From positions 372,001-436,000 of the forward strand of contig NZ_FOWW01000004.1 of the NCBI RefSeq assembly GCF_900115565.1: a DNA stretch of 64,000 nt. Reading direction: 5' to 3'. Shown here one piece after another: positions 8,801 through 17,218 of this stretch. Positions within the stretch are counted from its first letter, which is position 1, and each line of letters opens with the position of its first letter. The notes under the pieces are model-generated. The model saw nothing but the letters and a program-made list of their open reading frames with translations, searched no databases and was not told the DNA's origin. The translations under genes and the position numbers were made by a program. Origin of the DNA: Amycolatopsis arida. Its GTDB lineage: Bacteria; Actinomycetota; Actinomycetes; Mycobacteriales; Pseudonocardiaceae.

Positions 8801-8806
8801 TACCCT
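8801..8806 (+). promoter_or_regulatory. -10 box TACCCT of a leaderless rimO transcript
   Basis: A TANNNT hexamer ends seven bases before the GTG at 8814, the spacing expected when transcription starts at the first base of the start codon. It favours the GTG over the ATG at 8808, which would lie upstream of the transcription start. No clear -35 is seen. Confidence 0.5.
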
Positions 8807-8813
8807 GATGCCC

Positions 8814-10277
8814 GTGTCCACCCCCACCACGAACTCCTCGCCGGCGCGCCGGGTCTCGTTGCTCACCCTGGGCTGCGCACGCAACGAGGTCGACTCCGAG
8901 GAGCTCGCCGGCCGACTGGCCGAGGGCGGCTGGGAGCTGACCGCCGACCCCGAGGACGCCGAGGTCGTGGTGGTGAACACCTGCGGCTTCGTCGAGTCGG
9001 CCAAGAAGGACTCGGTGGACACCCTGCTCGCCGCCGCCGACACCGGTGCCAAGGTCGTGGCCGTCGGCTGCCTCGCCGAGCGCTACGGCGCCGAGCTGGC
9101 GGAGAGCCTGCCGGAGGCCGACGCGGTGCTCGGCTTCGACCACTACCCGGACCTCGCCGAGCGGCTCGGTGACGTCGTCGCCGGTCGCCCGGTCGCCGCG
9201 CACACCCCCACCGACCGGCGCACCCTGCTGCCGATCAGCCCGGTGCGGCGGTCCGCCGCGGCCGGTGCGGTCGCCATCCCCGGGCACGCGCAGGACGGCC
9301 CCGCGCCGCGTGCTCCGTGGGTGCCGGGCGTGCTGCGGACCCGGCTGGACGACGCCCCGGTGGCCGCGCTCAAGATCGCCTCCGGCTGCGACCGCCGCTG
9401 CTCGTTCTGCGCCATCCCGTCGTTCCGCGGCGCCTTCGTCTCCCGCCGCCCCGAGGAGATCCTCGCCGAGGCGGCGTGGCTGGCCGAGCGCGGCGTGCGC
9501 GAGCTGTTCCTGGTCAGCGAGAACTCCACCTCCTACGGCAAGGACCTCGGCCGGGAGCACGGCGGCGGGCGCGCGCTGGAGCTGCTGCTGCCCGCGCTGG
9601 CCGAGGTGCCCGGCGTCGAGCGGGTGCGGGTGTCGTACCTGCAGCCCGCCGAGACCCGGCCCGGCCTGGTCCGTGCGATCGCCAGCACCCCCGGTGTCGC
9701 CCCCTATTTCGACCTGTCCTTCCAGCACGCCAGCGAGCCGGTGCTGCGTCGGATGCGGCGGTTCGGCGGGCGCGGCCCGTTCCTCGCGCTGATCGACCAG
9801 ATCCGCGAGCTGGCCCCGACCGCGGGCATCCGCACCAACGTGATCGTCGGCTTCCCCGGCGAGACCGAGGAGGACCTGCGGGAGCTGGAGCGGTTCCTCA
9901 CCGCCGCGCGGCTGGACACGGTCGGCGTGTTCGGCTACTCCGACGAGGACGGTACGGAGGCGGCGACCCTCGACGGCAAGCTGGACGCCGACACGATCGC
10001 CGAGCGGGTCGGCCGGATCTCCGCGCTGGTCGAGGAGCTCACCGCGCAGCGGGCCGAGGAGCGCGTCGGCGAGGTGGTCGACGTGCTGGTCGAGACCGCC
10101 GGCGAGGAGACCACCGGCCGGGCCGCGCACCAGGGCCCCGAGGTCGACGGCGAGTGCGTGCTGCTCGACGCCGGCGACCGAACCCCCGGCGAGCTGGTGC
10201 GCTGCGAGGTCGTCGACAGCGTGGGCGTCGACCTGGTCGTGCGGCCGTGCGCCCCGGGACCGGATGCCGGCCGGTGA
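8814..10277 (+). CDS. rimO: Ribosomal protein S12 (Asp) methylthiotransferase RimO
   Basis: RimO adds a methylthio group to an aspartate of ribosomal protein S12 using two iron-sulfur clusters. The N-terminal UPF0004 domain has its cluster cysteines in [19 protein letters not shown] and VGCLAER. The radical-SAM cluster is CDRRCSFC (about residues 192-199). A C-terminal TRAM domain follows from about residue 410. The downstream sequence [13 protein letters not shown] is typical of RimO rather than MiaB. The start is set at GTG 8814 because of the leaderless -10 box; an in-frame ATG at 8808 adds two residues. Its stop overlaps the pgsA start (GTGA), giving a rimO-pgsA-pncC operon. Confidence 0.95.
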   Translation: MSTPTTNSSPARRVSLLTLGCARNEVDSEELAGRLAEGGWELTADPEDAEVVVVNTCGFVESAKKDSVDTLLAAADTGAKVVAVGCLAERYGAELAESLPEADAVLGFDHYPDLAERLGDVVAGRPVAAHTPTDRRTLLPISPVRRSAAAGAVAIPGHAQDGPAPRAPWVPGVLRTRLDDAPVAALKIASGCDRRCSFCAIPSFRGAFVSRRPEEILAEAAWLAERGVRELFLVSENSTSYGKDLGREHGGGRALELLLPALAEVPGVERVRVSYLQPAETRPGLVRAIASTPGVAPYFDLSFQHASEPVLRRMRRFGGRGPFLALIDQIRELAPTAGIRTNVIVGFPGETEEDLRELERFLTAARLDTVGVFGYSDEDGTEAATLDGKLDADTIAERVGRISALVEELTAQRAEERVGEVVDVLVETAGEETTGRAAHQGPEVDGECVLLDAGDRTPGELVRCEVVDSVGVDLVVRPCAPGPDAGR

Positions 10278-10918
10278 GTGCGGTTCCCGACGATCCGACC
10301 GACGCCGGTGACGGTGGTGAGCGCGCGGCCGGTGTTCCCGCGCCGACCCCGGTGCCCACGCTGAACGTCGCGAACGTCCTGACGCTGTCCCGGCTGGCGC
10401 TGGTCCCGCTGTTCGTGGGCGCCCTGTTCGTCGGCACCGGCGCCGACCCGCTGTGGCGCTCACTGGCCACCGCGCTGTTCGCCGTCGCCTCGCTGACCGA
10501 CCAGGTGGACGGCTGGGTGGCCCGCCGGTTCGGGCTGGTCACCGACTTCGGCAAGATCGCCGACCCGATCGCCGACAAGGCGCTGATCGGCGCGGCGCTG
10601 GTCGGGCTGAGCGTGCTGGGCGAGCTGCCGTGGTGGATCACCGTGACGATCGCCGTCCGGGAGATCGGGGTGACGCTGCTGCGGTTCTGGGTGATCCGGC
10701 ACGGGGTCATCCCGGCCAGCCGCGGTGGGAAGGCCAAGACGTTGGCCCAGATCGTGGCGATCGTGCTCTACCTGCTGCCGCTGCCGGCCGGCGCCGATCC
10801 GGTGCGCTGGGCGCTGATGGGCGTCGCGGTCGCGTTGACCGTCGCCACCGGGGTCGACTACGTGATCAGGGCGCTGCGGCTGCGGGCGGCCGGGCGCAGG
10901 GCGGGCGTGGGCCGGTGA
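10274..10918 (+). CDS. pgsA: CDP-diacylglycerol-glycerol-3-phosphate 3-phosphatidyltransferase
   Basis: This 214-residue membrane enzyme makes phosphatidylglycerol phosphate, the entry to phosphatidylglycerol and cardiolipin. The full CDP-alcohol phosphotransferase signature DxxDGxxAR(x8)GxxxDxxxD is present in [18 protein letters not shown] followed by KIADPIAD (about residues 77-102). Hydrophobic helices surround it, after a proline-rich N-terminal tail of ~30 residues. It starts at a GTG overlapping the rimO stop and ends overlapping the pncC start (GTGA), so translation is coupled. The order rimO-pgsA-cinA-clgR is conserved in actinobacteria; the mycobacterial counterpart is pgsA3 (Rv2746c). 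Confidence 0.95.
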   Translation: MSAVPDDPTDAGDGGERAAGVPAPTPVPTLNVANVLTLSRLALVPLFVGALFVGTGADPLWRSLATALFAVASLTDQVDGWVARRFGLVTDFGKIADPIADKALIGAALVGLSVLGELPWWITVTIAVREIGVTLLRFWVIRHGVIPASRGGKAKTLAQIVAIVLYLLPLPAGADPVRWALMGVAVALTVATGVDYVIRALRLRAAGRRAGVGR

Positions 10919-11409
10919 CCGAGCCGACCGAGCCCGCCGACCCGATCGCCGCGGAGGTGCTCGCCGCGCTGGTCCGCCGGGGTGAGACGGTGGCCACGGC
11001 CGAGTCGCTGACCGCTGGCCTGGTCTGCGCCACGCTCACCGAGGTGCCGGGCGCCAGCGCTGCCGTCCGCGGCGGGCTGGTGGTGTACGCCACCGAACTG
11101 AAGGCCACGCTGGCCGGGGTGGACCGAACGCTGCTCGCCGCGCGCGGCGCCGTGCACCCCGACGTGGCCGCCCAGCTGGCCGACGGCGCCCGGCGCCGCT
11201 GCGCCGCCGACTGGGGCCTCGGGCTCACCGGGGTGGCCGGCCCGGACCCGCAGGACGGCGTGTCGCCCGGCACCGTGCACCTCGCGGTGGCCGGGCCGGG
11301 GGTGCGGACCGGACGAACGCTGGAGTGCCCCGGCGACCGCGCGGCCGTGCGCGGCGCGGCGGTGACGGGGGCACTGGCGTTGCTCTGGGAACATCTGGGG
11401 GCACGCTGA
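10915..11409 (+). CDS. pncC: Nicotinamide-nucleotide amidohydrolase, CinA C-terminal domain type (PncC)
   Basis: The 164-residue protein is the stand-alone C-terminal CinA domain, which deamidates nicotinamide mononucleotide to the nicotinate nucleotide in pyridine salvage. It has the family blocks ETVATAESLTAGLVCATLTE near the N-terminus, GGLVVYATELKATLAGV, and LGLTGVAGPDPQDGVSPGT (about residues 101-119). The N-terminal MoCF/COG1058 domain of full CinA is absent. It is coupled to pgsA by a GTGA overlap, and a ClgR-like box follows its stop directly. Confidence 0.92.
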   Translation: MTEPTEPADPIAAEVLAALVRRGETVATAESLTAGLVCATLTEVPGASAAVRGGLVVYATELKATLAGVDRTLLAARGAVHPDVAAQLADGARRRCAADWGLGLTGVAGPDPQDGVSPGTVHLAVAGPGVRTGRTLECPGDRAAVRGAAVTGALALLWEHLGAR

Positions 11410-11410
11410 G

Positions 11411-11428
11411 CGTTCGCCCTTGGCGGAC
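11411..11428 (+). promoter_or_regulatory. Candidate ClgR operator upstream of clgR
   Basis: CGC and GCG half-sites lie five bases apart (CGCCCTTGGCG at 11415-11425). Read on the minus strand the core is CGCCAAGGGCG, which fits the Corynebacterium ClgR core CGCYNANRGCG completely; one outer position also required by that consensus is not met. It lies one base after the pncC stop and about 75 bases before clgR, as expected for autoregulation. Confidence 0.5.
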
Positions 11429-11499
11429 GGACGTGTCATGGCCTGCGGTGAGCCGTCCGAACTGGGTAACGTGGGTCGTACCCGAAGGGAGGGCGCGGA

Positions 11500-12006
11500 A
11501 TGACCGTGCTGTTGCGTGAGGCGATCGGTGATCGGCTCCGGCATGCCCGCACCAACCAGCGCCGCACGCTGCGCGAGATCTCTCGTGCCGCCAGGGTGAG
11601 CCTGGGTTACCTCTCCGAGGTGGAGCGCGGGCAGAAGGAGGCGTCGAGCGAGCTGCTGGCCTCGATCTGTGACGCGCTGGAGCTGCCGCTGGCGGAGCTG
11701 CTGCGCCACGTGGCCGCCGACATGTCGGCGCTGGACGGCGTCGACCTCGGCTCCGTCGAGCGGGCGACCGAGCGGCACACCGAGCGGGAGCGGACGATGC
11801 CGGCCGGCTCCGGCGGCTTCGAGGGCGGCCGGTTGGCCTCGGGCGTCCCCGGAGGCGACCGTGCCGACCTTGCCGACCGTGGCGACTTCGGTGACCTCGG
11901 TGACCTGCCCGAGCTGCGGGCGCCGGGCGAGGCGCGGGCCTCGATGACCCCGACCCTGTGCAGGACCATCACCGCGCCGAAGCTCACCGCCACGATCGCG
12001 GCCTGA
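11500..12006 (+). CDS. clgR: XRE-family activator ClgR
   Basis: ClgR is a helix-turn-helix activator of clp protease, pspA and stress genes in actinobacteria. The 168-residue protein has its HTH at about residues 7-65, with the diagnostic helix [20 protein letters not shown]. The C-terminal part is longer than usual (mycobacterial ClgR is ~110 residues) and contains an acidic D/L/G-rich stretch with repeats ([20 protein letters not shown]). The last residues, ATIAA, resemble the Ala-Ala end by which ClgR is degraded by ClpP in Streptomyces. A GGGAGGG Shine-Dalgarno precedes the ATG. It is followed by a strong terminator hairpin and then pspA, the conserved order. Confidence 0.93.
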   Translation: MTVLLREAIGDRLRHARTNQRRTLREISRAARVSLGYLSEVERGQKEASSELLASICDALELPLAELLRHVAADMSALDGVDLGSVERATERHTERERTMPAGSGGFEGGRLASGVPGGDRADLADRGDFGDLGDLPELRAPGEARASMTPTLCRTITAPKLTATIAA

Positions 12007-12048
12007 GCCACCGCGCCCGCGACCTCGGTCGCCCCGGCGCGCGAGCCC

Positions 12049-12079
12049 CGACGACCCCGAGCGGCCCTCGGGGTCGTCG
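12049..12079 (+). terminator. Hairpin terminator after clgR
   Basis: A perfect 13-bp inverted repeat (CGACGACCCCGAG / CTCGGGGTCGTCG) with a five-base loop lies 43 bases after the clgR stop. It lacks a T-tract, as is common in high-GC actinobacteria. It separates clgR from pspA transcriptionally. Confidence 0.75.
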
Positions 12080-12165
12080 CCGTCCCGCGACGGCCCGGCG
12101 AGGTCCGGGCAATCCCTGAATTCCCCCGGGGTCACCTGGAACGGCGACGGGTGACCTGACACGAT

Positions 12166-12193
12166 GGAACCCGACACCGTGGTCGCGCCGTTG
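12166..12193 (+). promoter_or_regulatory. SigE-like promoter of pspA
   Basis: GGAACC (12166-12171) and CGTTG (12189-12193) stand 17 bases apart, close to the mycobacterial SigE consensus GGGAACYA-N15/16-SGTTG: the -10 part matches fully and the -35 part lacks two outer positions. It lies ~70 bases before the pspA start, beyond the clgR terminator. In M. tuberculosis the clgR-pspA region is SigE-controlled, which supports the reading. Confidence 0.45.
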
Positions 12194-12265
12194 CCGAGGG
12201 GAGGTGACGTGCGCCGGCCGGCGGGATCGATCAGCCCGTGGGACGCAAGAAGGCAGGCGGAGGAG

Positions 12266-13129
12266 ATGGCCAACCCTTTCGTGAAGTTCTGGAAGTACCT
12301 CATGGCGGCGTTCTCGTCGAAGGTCGATGAGTACGCCGACCCGAAGGTGCAGATCCAGCAGGCCATCGAGGAGGCTCAGCGCAACCACCAGGCGCTCTCC
12401 CAGCAGGCCGCGGCCGTGATCGGCAACCAGCGCCAGCTGGAGATGAAGCTCAACCGGCAGCTGAGCGAGGTGGAGAAGCTGCAGGCGTCCACCCGGCAGG
12501 CGCTGGTGCTCGCCGACGAGGCCAGGGCCAAGGGTGACGATCAGAAGGCCACCGAGTTCGAGAACGCCGCCGAGGGCTTCGCCGCGCAGTTGGTTACCGC
12601 CGAGCAGAGCATCGAGGACCTGAAGACCCTGCACGACCAGGCGTTGCAGGCGGCCGCGCAGGCCAAGCAGGCGGTGGAGCGCAACGCCACGATGCTGCAG
12701 CAAAAGCTGGCCGAGCGCACCAAGCTGCTCTCGCAGCTGGAGCAGGCGAAGATGCAGGAGCGGGTGTCCGCCTCGCTGACCCAGATGAGCGAGCTCGCCG
12801 CGCCGGGCACCACCCCGTCGCTGGACGAGGTGCGGGAGAAGATCGAGAAGCGCTACGCCACGGCGCTGGGCTCGGCCGAGCTGGCGCAGAACTCGGTGCA
12901 GGGCCGGATGCTGGAGGTGCAGCACTCCACCACCCAGCTGGCCGGGCACAACCGGTTGGAGCAGATCCGGGCCTCGATGCGCGGTGAGTCGGTCGCGCAG
13001 GTGACCGACGGCGCCGCCGAGCAGAAGCCGGCCGCGTCCTCGGCGACATCGACGAACCAGCCGAGCCCGAACATCCAGCAGGAGATCCAGGCCAGGTTGC
13101 GGGCGGAGCAGCAGAAGAACGAGGCGTGA
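12266..13129 (+). CDS. pspA: PspA/IM30 family protein (35-kDa antigen type)
   Basis: PspA coats damaged inner membrane and maintains the proton-motive force. The 287-residue product is almost entirely alpha-helical coiled coil. The start [20 protein letters not shown] is nearly the start of the mycobacterial Rv2744c, and it follows a GGAGGAG Shine-Dalgarno; an in-frame ATG at 12164 would add 34 non-conserved residues and is rejected. The C-terminal ~40 residues are low-complexity ([18 protein letters not shown]) and then helical. It lies between clgR and pspM, matching the mycobacterial ClgR-PspA-PspM envelope-stress module. Its stop codon lies inside the interspersed spacer element that begins at 13126. 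Confidence 0.95.
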   Translation: MANPFVKFWKYLMAAFSSKVDEYADPKVQIQQAIEEAQRNHQALSQQAAAVIGNQRQLEMKLNRQLSEVEKLQASTRQALVLADEARAKGDDQKATEFENAAEGFAAQLVTAEQSIEDLKTLHDQALQAAAQAKQAVERNATMLQQKLAERTKLLSQLEQAKMQERVSASLTQMSELAAPGTTPSLDEVREKIEKRYATALGSAELAQNSVQGRMLEVQHSTTQLAGHNRLEQIRASMRGESVAQVTDGAAEQKPAASSATSTNQPSPNIQQEIQARLRAEQQKNEA

Positions 13130-13206
13130 GCGAGCGTGCGAGCGAACCGTTCGGCACAGCAGCCCGGCGAGTGCCGCGACGAGCGCCAGCGAGGAGGGGC
13201 GTGAGC
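13126..13206 (+). repeat. Stop-to-start interspersed spacer element, copy A
   Basis: The whole 79-bp gap between pspA and pspM is one element that recurs at 29424-29504 and, shortened, at 29500-29555. Shared blocks are GTGAGCGAGCGTGCGAGCGA then ACC, ACAGCAGCC, GGCGA, GCCGCGACGAGCGCCAG and GAGGAGGGGCGTGAG. The first block contains the upstream stop codon and the last provides the Shine-Dalgarno sequence for the next gene. Confidence 0.7.
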
Positions 13207-13208
13207 TG

Positions 13209-14156
13209 ATGGCGGGCGGCAAGGGCTCCTGGCGTCGGGACTTCGACAGGTTCGGTGCCAAGCTGGAGAAGCACGTCGAGCGGCTGCCCGACTATGCCTA
13301 CCGCGCCCAGGAGAAGCTGCAGCGTCACCTGCCGCCGAGCTCGCCGGCGCGGCCCGGCGAGCCGGCCCGCCCGGTGCCGCCGTCCGCGCCCCGGCTGCCG
13401 CAGCTGTCGGCCGAGCTGCCCGTGGTCGGCGACCTGCGGGCGAAGTGGGAGCGGTGGAACGACCCGGCCGCCAAGCTCGAGCGGCGCAAGCGGCGCACCT
13501 CCCGCGCGCTCACCCTGTGGATCGTGCTGACCATCCTGTGCGGGCTGGTGGCCGTGGCCGGGCTGACCGGCGTGGTCGGCGCCGCCGGTGCCGCCGGCGC
13601 GGAGTTCCTCGCCGGCGCCGCCGGGATGGTGGTGTTCGGTGCGCTCGGCGTGCGCTCCGGGCTGCGACTGCGCCAGCTCAACCGGGTCGAGCTTCCGGCC
13701 AGCACGGCCCCGCCGCCGCTGCCCTCCGCAGGGTCGGCGGCACGCGAGCCGATGGAGCGGCTCGCCGAGTGCGAGGCGTCGCTGACGGAGCTGCTCACCC
13801 AGCTCGACACACCGTCGGCGGGTGCCCCGGCGTCGGTCCCGGAGGTCTCCGTCGAGGAGGCCAGGGCCACCGCGCGGGAGGCGGCCGCGGCGCTGCGCGG
13901 CCTCGCCGCGCGGGTGCAGGCCATCGAGCGCGCCATGGCCACCGCGCCCGCCGCCGAGCGGGGCCCACTGGGCTCGGCGGTGCGAACGCTCCGGGAGCAG
14001 CTGGACGACGGCCTCACCGGCTACCGCGGGCTGATCGCGGCGGCCGGGCAGGCCGTGGCGGCCAGCAGCGGCGGCATCCAGCCGGCCAAGGAGGCGCTCA
14101 CCGACGCCACGGACCGGCTGGCCGGGCTGGCGATCGCGCTGCGCGAGCTGTCCTGA
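13209..14156 (+). CDS. pspM: PspM-like envelope-stress membrane protein (Rv2743c homologue)
   Basis: The 315-residue protein has a basic cytoplasmic N-terminal part with a proline-rich linker, two closely spaced membrane helices (about residues 98-145), then a long helical domain. It has no catalytic motif. Length, topology and position directly after pspA match Rv2743c (PspM), the integral membrane partner that recruits PspA. The Shine-Dalgarno GAGGAGGGG is supplied by the repeat element that fills the gap to pspA. The call relies on synteny and topology more than on motif identity. Confidence 0.75.
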   Translation: MAGGKGSWRRDFDRFGAKLEKHVERLPDYAYRAQEKLQRHLPPSSPARPGEPARPVPPSAPRLPQLSAELPVVGDLRAKWERWNDPAAKLERRKRRTSRALTLWIVLTILCGLVAVAGLTGVVGAAGAAGAEFLAGAAGMVVFGALGVRSGLRLRQLNRVELPASTAPPPLPSAGSAAREPMERLAECEASLTELLTQLDTPSAGAPASVPEVSVEEARATAREAAAALRGLAARVQAIERAMATAPAAERGPLGSAVRTLREQLDDGLTGYRGLIAAAGQAVAASSGGIQPAKEALTDATDRLAGLAIALRELS

Positions 14157-14165
14157 CGCGGGCGA

Positions 14166-15824
14166 GTGCGAGTGGTGCCGCGGTCAGGACAGCCCGGTGG
14201 CGGGCTGGGCGGCTCGGGCTCGGTGGACGTCGCCGGTCGGGTGCGGGCCGCGTTCGACCGGCTCGCCGAGGTCGACCGGCCCGACGTGTGGGTGACCCTG
14301 CGCGACCGGGACGCGGTGCTGGCCGACGCGCGGGCGGTGGCGGCCCGGCTCGACGCCGGCGAGGTCCTGCCGTTGGCCGGCATGCTCGTCGCGGTCAAGG
14401 ACAACATCGACGTGGCCGGTGTGCCCACCACCGCCGGGTGCCCGGCCTTCGCGTTCACGCCGGGGACGAGCGCATCGGTGGTGTGCCGGCTGTGCTCGGC
14501 GGGCGCGGTCGTGCTGGGCAAGACCACCCTCGACCAGTTCGCCACCGGCCTCGCCGGCAGCCGCACGCCCGCCGGCCCGGTGCGCTCGGCCGTCGATCCG
14601 GACAGGGTGGCCGGCGGGTCCAGCGCCGGGTCCGCGGTCGCGGTGGCACTGGGCGTCGTCGACGTGGCGCTGGGCACCGACACCGCGGGGTCCGGCCGGG
14701 TCCCGGCGGCGTTCAACGGGATCGTCGGTCTGAAGCCCACTCGCGGGCTCGTCCCGGCCACCGGCGTCGTGCCCGCCTCGCCGTCGTACGACTGTGTCAG
14801 CGTGCTCGCCCGCCGGCTCGACCCGGCCCGGCGGGCGCTCGCCGCGATCCTCGGCCCGGATTCCGGTGACCCGCGGAGCCGGGCCTGGCCGCCGTCGGCG
14901 CGGCTCGCGGCCGGGCCCCGGCCACGCCTCGGCGTTCCGGACGACACCGGTCTCGCCCCGCTGTCCCCGGCGGCGCGGGCGACGTTCGATTCGGCCGTGG
15001 CGGTGTACACCGCGGCCGGCGCGGTGGTCGAGCGGGTCGACATCACCCCGCTGACCGAGGCGTCCGCGCTCTACGGCACGGTGATGCTCGCCGAGCGGGC
15101 CGCCGCGGTGGGCGAGTTCCTCGCCGCGCACCGCGACGAGGTGGACCCGGTGGTGGCGTCCGTGGTGCTCGCCGCGGGTGATCTGCCCGCCGCCCGGCTC
15201 GCGGCCGACCTCGACCGGCTGGCCGGGCTGGCCGCCGAGGTCGCCCCGCTGTGGCGGCGGCACGACGCGCTGCTGCTGCCCACCGTCCCGGAGCACCCCA
15301 CGATCGCCGCGGTGCTCGCCGACCCGGTGGTCGTGCCCGCCCGGCTCGGCCGCTACGCGGCGTTCGCCAACCTGCTCGACCTGGCCGCGGTCGCGGTGCC
15401 GGCCGGCACCGCCGACGGCGGTCCGTTCGGGGTCAGCGTGCTCGTCCCGGCCTTCGCCGACCAGGTGGCGCTCGACGTGGCCGCCGTCCTCACCGACGAG
15501 CCGGAGCTGGAGCCGTACCCGGTGCCGGCGCTCGACCTGGTGGTGTTCGGGCCCCGCCCGCCGGCGGTGCTGGTGGAGCTGGGTGCGCGGCCCATGGGCC
15601 CGGTCCGGACCACGCCGGGCTACCGCGGCGTCCCGGCACCCACCGACCTGGCGGTGGCCGCCCTCCACGCGCCGGGGGGCGGCTCCCTGGCGGGGGAGCG
15701 GTGGCGGCTGCCCCCGGCCGCGCTCGACGGGCTGCTGGCGGCGCTGCCACCCGGCGTGGCGCTCGGCCCGCTGGAGCTCGCCGACGGGACGCCGGCGGTC
15801 GCGCCGCTCGCGGTCAGCCGGTGA
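14166..15824 (+). CDS. atzF: Allophanate hydrolase (AtzF type)
   Basis: The enzyme hydrolyses allophanate to ammonia and CO2, the second half of ATP-dependent urea breakdown. The amidase-signature Ser-cisSer-Lys triad is visible: Lys in [14 protein letters not shown] (about residue 80), the Ser pair in [14 protein letters not shown] (about 155-168) and [20 protein letters not shown] (about 176-195). [11 protein letters not shown] and [13 protein letters not shown] are specific to allophanate hydrolases among amidases, and the C-terminal ~130 residues are their extra domain. No urea carboxylase lies in the window. Several GTG codons (14166, 14172, 14175, 14223) could be the start; the first gives 552 residues. 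It overlaps the end of pyrD tail-to-tail by 11 bases. Confidence 0.85.
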   Translation: MRVVPRSGQPGGGLGGSGSVDVAGRVRAAFDRLAEVDRPDVWVTLRDRDAVLADARAVAARLDAGEVLPLAGMLVAVKDNIDVAGVPTTAGCPAFAFTPGTSASVVCRLCSAGAVVLGKTTLDQFATGLAGSRTPAGPVRSAVDPDRVAGGSSAGSAVAVALGVVDVALGTDTAGSGRVPAAFNGIVGLKPTRGLVPATGVVPASPSYDCVSVLARRLDPARRALAAILGPDSGDPRSRAWPPSARLAAGPRPRLGVPDDTGLAPLSPAARATFDSAVAVYTAAGAVVERVDITPLTEASALYGTVMLAERAAAVGEFLAAHRDEVDPVVASVVLAAGDLPAARLAADLDRLAGLAAEVAPLWRRHDALLLPTVPEHPTIAAVLADPVVVPARLGRYAAFANLLDLAAVAVPAGTADGGPFGVSVLVPAFADQVALDVAAVLTDEPELEPYPVPALDLVVFGPRPPAVLVELGARPMGPVRTTPGYRGVPAPTDLAVAALHAPGGGSLAGERWRLPPAALDGLLAALPPGVALGPLELADGTPAVAPLAVSR

Positions 15825-16887
15825 TCGGGTGCCGGGCGGCGAGGGCGCGGGTGATGTGCCGGACCAGGCCGGGGCCGTACAGCGCGAACCCGGTGTAGAG
15901 CTGCACCAGCGACGCGCCGGCGTCGAGCATCAGCTCGGCGTCGTGTGGGCCGAGGATGCCGCCGACCCCGATGATCGGCAGCGCGCCCCCGGTCTGCTCG
16001 TGCACGAACCGCACGACCTCCCTGGCCCGCGCGGCCAGCGGCCGGCCGGACAGCCCGCCGACCTCCTTGCCCAGGTGTGCCTCGGTCCCGTCGAGCCCCT
16101 CCCTGGCGAGCGTGGTGTTGGTGGCGATGACGCCGGCCACGCCGTGGTCGAGGCACACCTCGAGCAGCTCGGCGAGCGCCTCGGCGGTGAGGTCGGGGGC
16201 CACCTTGACCAGCAGCGGGACCGGCTCGCGGCCGGCCCGCTCGGCGAGGGTGCGGGAGGTCGCCCGTAGCTCGGTGAGCAGGTCGCTGAGCGCCTCCCGG
16301 TCCTGCAGGGCCCGCAGCCCGGCGGTGTTGGGTGAGCTGACGTTGATCGCGACGTAGTCCGCGTAGGGATGGAGCGCGCGTAGCGCCGCCTGGTAGTCGG
16401 CGACCGCCTCGTCCAGCGGCACCACCTTGGACTTGCCGATGCTCACGCCCAGCGGCACCGGCGGCTTGCCGCCGGTGGCCAGCCGCTCGGCGAGGGCGTC
16501 GGCGCCGGCGTTGTTGAAGCCCATCCGGTTGATCACCGCGTCGCTGCCCGGCAGCACGAACAGCCGCGGCTTCGGGTTGCCCGGCTGGGCGAGCCGGGTG
16601 ACCGTGCCGACCTCGACGAACCCGAAGCCGAGCGCCGGCCAGGCGTGCAGCGCGCGTCCGTCCTTGTCCATCCCGGCGGCCAGCCCGACCCGGTTGGCGA
16701 AGCGCACGCCGAACACCGTGACCGGGTCGTCGTGGCGGTAACGCCGCTCCAGCATGGCCAGCGCCGGCGGCACCTCGGCGAGCCGGCCCAGTGCCCGGAC
16801 CGTGCGCTCGTGCACGGCCTCCGGGTCGCCACCGTTCAGCCGGTACAGGGTCGGTCGGACGAGCTTGTCGAACAGCACGGCCCACAT
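15814..16887 (-). CDS. pyrD: Dihydroorotate dehydrogenase (quinone), class 2
   Basis: PyrD oxidises dihydroorotate to orotate, passing electrons to quinone, in pyrimidine synthesis. The 357-residue product has the membrane-associating N-terminal helix of class 2 enzymes ([20 protein letters not shown]), FMN-binding [13 protein letters not shown], the catalytic-base region [15 protein letters not shown] with the active serine (about residue 175), and the phosphate site [20 protein letters not shown] then LVQLYTGF. The frame is open upstream as far as 17097, but those residues are arginine/proline-rich and unconserved, so the ATG at 16887 is chosen. An 8-bp-arm palindrome lies just upstream. 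It converges on the allophanate hydrolase gene with an 11-base overlap. Confidence 0.95.
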   Translation of the reverse strand: MWAVLFDKLVRPTLYRLNGGDPEAVHERTVRALGRLAEVPPALAMLERRYRHDDPVTVFGVRFANRVGLAAGMDKDGRALHAWPALGFGFVEVGTVTRLAQPGNPKPRLFVLPGSDAVINRMGFNNAGADALAERLATGGKPPVPLGVSIGKSKVVPLDEAVADYQAALRALHPYADYVAINVSSPNTAGLRALQDREALSDLLTELRATSRTLAERAGREPVPLLVKVAPDLTAEALAELLEVCLDHGVAGVIATNTTLAREGLDGTEAHLGKEVGGLSGRPLAARAREVVRFVHEQTGGALPIIGVGGILGPHDAELMLDAGASLVQLYTGFALYGPGLVRHITRALAARHPITG

Positions 16888-16898
16888 GCTGCCGCACG

Positions 16899-16915
16899 CC
16901 GGCGCTAAGCGCCGG
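16899..16915. promoter_or_regulatory. Palindrome immediately upstream of pyrD
   Basis: CCGGCGCT-A-AGCGCCGG is a perfect 8-bp inverted repeat around one base, centred 20 bases upstream of the pyrD ATG. It could be an operator or a 5'-UTR hairpin covering the ribosome binding site; no Shine-Dalgarno is visible otherwise. Confidence 0.35.
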
Positions 16916-17021
16916 ACCAGGTCCGAGCGGGAACACCGAGGACCGGCAGGCGAACGGGAACCGCCGCGGAAAGCGGAGCACCGCACGGCGGCGCGGAAAG
17001 AAAGCGGCCCCCGTCGCGACT

Positions 17022-17040
17022 CCGCGAGCGGTGCTCGCGG
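17022..17040 (-). terminator. Hairpin between add and pyrD
   Basis: CCGCGAGC / GCTCGCGG with a three-base loop, downstream of add on the minus strand, may end add transcription. It is the only strong hairpin near the middle of the 331-base gap. There is no T-tract. Confidence 0.4.
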
Positions 17041-17144
17041 CCCGGGGCGGACTGGTTCCCGGGAGCGTCGGGGGCCGGGTGACTGCCTGGTATTCACCGC
17101 CGGCAGACACGGATGCCCGCGAAAGTCAGGTCACGTGCCGTCCG

Positions 17145-17183
17145 TCAGCGGACAGCCACCTCACGAGTCCTGTCGTTCTTCAA
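17145..17183 (-). CDS. Candidate 12-residue ORF with a strong Shine-Dalgarno
   Basis: On the minus strand, AAGGGAGGTGG is followed about ten bases later by a TTG that opens MKNDRTREVAVR and a TGA. The SD is among the strongest in the window and has no other gene to serve: add ends 36 bases upstream and pyrD starts 258 bases downstream. It could be a leader peptide for pyrD or a short coding remnant. Nothing is known of its function; the case rests on SD spacing and isolation. Confidence 0.3.
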   Translation of the reverse strand: MKNDRTREVAVR

Positions 17184-17218
17184 CGTTGGACCACCTCCCT
17201 TCTCGTGTACGCGCCACG

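Noticed and set aside
6558-10463. Minus-strand open frame of 1301 codons
   Set aside because: It is the antisense shadow of the acyltransferase and rimO genes with unnatural composition and no motif.
11444-11499. SigE-type promoter for clgR
   Set aside because: A CGAACT resembles the -35, but no SGTTG lies at the right distance.
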